DNA of 6,984 nt, taken from JBBAFB01 sp041655595 (GTDB lineage Bacteria; Bacillota; DULZ01). Positions 6,883-6,984 of this stretch are shown here, piece after piece. Location of the stretch: positions 1 to 6,984 of the forward strand of contig JBBAFB010000114.1 of assembly GCA_041655595.1 (NCBI GenBank). The letters are read 5' to 3'. Both the position numbers and the translations under genes were made by a program. Numbering within the stretch: position 1 is the stretch's first letter; each line of letters opens with the position of its first letter. Below the pieces are notes generated by a model, which saw only the letters and a program-made list of their open reading frames with translations, was not told the DNA's origin and made no database searches.

Positions 6883-6984
6883 GTGGTCAAGCAATGGCTA
6901 AGCGGTGGTCAGGCTGCGGTTAAGCAGTGGTCGAGCAGTGGTCAGGCTGTGGTCGAGCGGTGGTCAAGCGGTGGTCAAGCAATG
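6883..6984 (+). repeat. Tandem array of 11-base units (consensus GTGGTCAAGCR), continuing past the window
   Basis: Nine complete head-to-tail 11-base units follow pgi, beginning at 6883, 6894, 6905, 6916, 6927, 6938, 6949, 6960 and 6971. Then come the first three bases of a tenth. Positions 3, 4, 9 and 10 of the unit (G, G, G, C) never vary. All other differences are transitions except a T at unit position 11 in units 3 and 6, which are identical to each other. A weaker, decayed unit may precede at 6872-6882. The array is G-rich on the plus strand and does not form a clear hairpin, so it is not a CRISPR, a REP/BIME palindrome or a terminator. Its function is unknown. Its true length cannot be seen because the window ends inside it. 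Confidence 0.93.

Noticed and set aside
6658..6894. Minus-strand 78-residue frame across the pgi end and the repeat start
   Set aside because: It needs a TTG start inside the repeat and mostly mirrors the pgi tail; no family resemblance was seen.
6883..6984. CRISPR array
   Set aside because: Units are 11 bases, head to tail with no spacers, and there are no cas genes nearby.

Overview
This window is a same-strand block of glycogen and storage-glucan genes from what looks like an anaerobic member of the Bacillota. A Clostridia-type organism, perhaps near Peptococcaceae/Desulfotomaculum, is the best guess. The reasons are a GlgD-type second ADP-glucose pyrophosphorylase subunit (a Bacillota trait), strong AGGAGG-like ribosome binding sites, A+T-leaning codon use, and a GH13 amylase joined to a GH77 glucanotransferase. 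The genus is inference.

Layout: 2-316 is the 3' end of glgD, whose stop overlaps the glgA start by one base. 316-1752 is a complete glycogen synthase, glgA. After 33 bases, 1786-5280 encodes a 1164-residue two-enzyme fusion: an N-terminal GH13 alpha-amylase/pullulanase-like half and a C-terminal GH77 4-alpha-glucanotransferase (MalQ) half, both with complete catalytic residues. After 11 bases, 5292-6863 encodes a 523-residue glucose-6-phosphate isomerase (pgi) of the kind seen in cyanobacteria, with a small C-terminal extension. From 6883 to the end of the window lies a tandem array of 11-base units (consensus GTGGTCAAGCR), cut off by the window edge.

The genes probably form one operon: all lie on the plus strand, gaps are 33 bases or less, each has its own Shine-Dalgarno, and no terminator or promoter is evident between them. 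Together they cover ADP-glucose formation (GlgD with an off-window GlgC), chain extension (GlgA), chain breakdown and rearrangement (GH13-GH77 fusion), and fructose-6-P/glucose-6-P exchange (PGI) that ties the store to glycolysis and gluconeogenesis. Branching enzyme, phosphorylase and phosphoglucomutase are not in the window.

The coding part is biochemically coherent and mostly conventional. The least explained element is the 11-base tandem array after pgi. Its variants are almost all transitions, it shows hints of 33-base and 88-base higher-order periods, and one plus-strand frame stays open to the window edge. I see no clearly new multi-gene system here.
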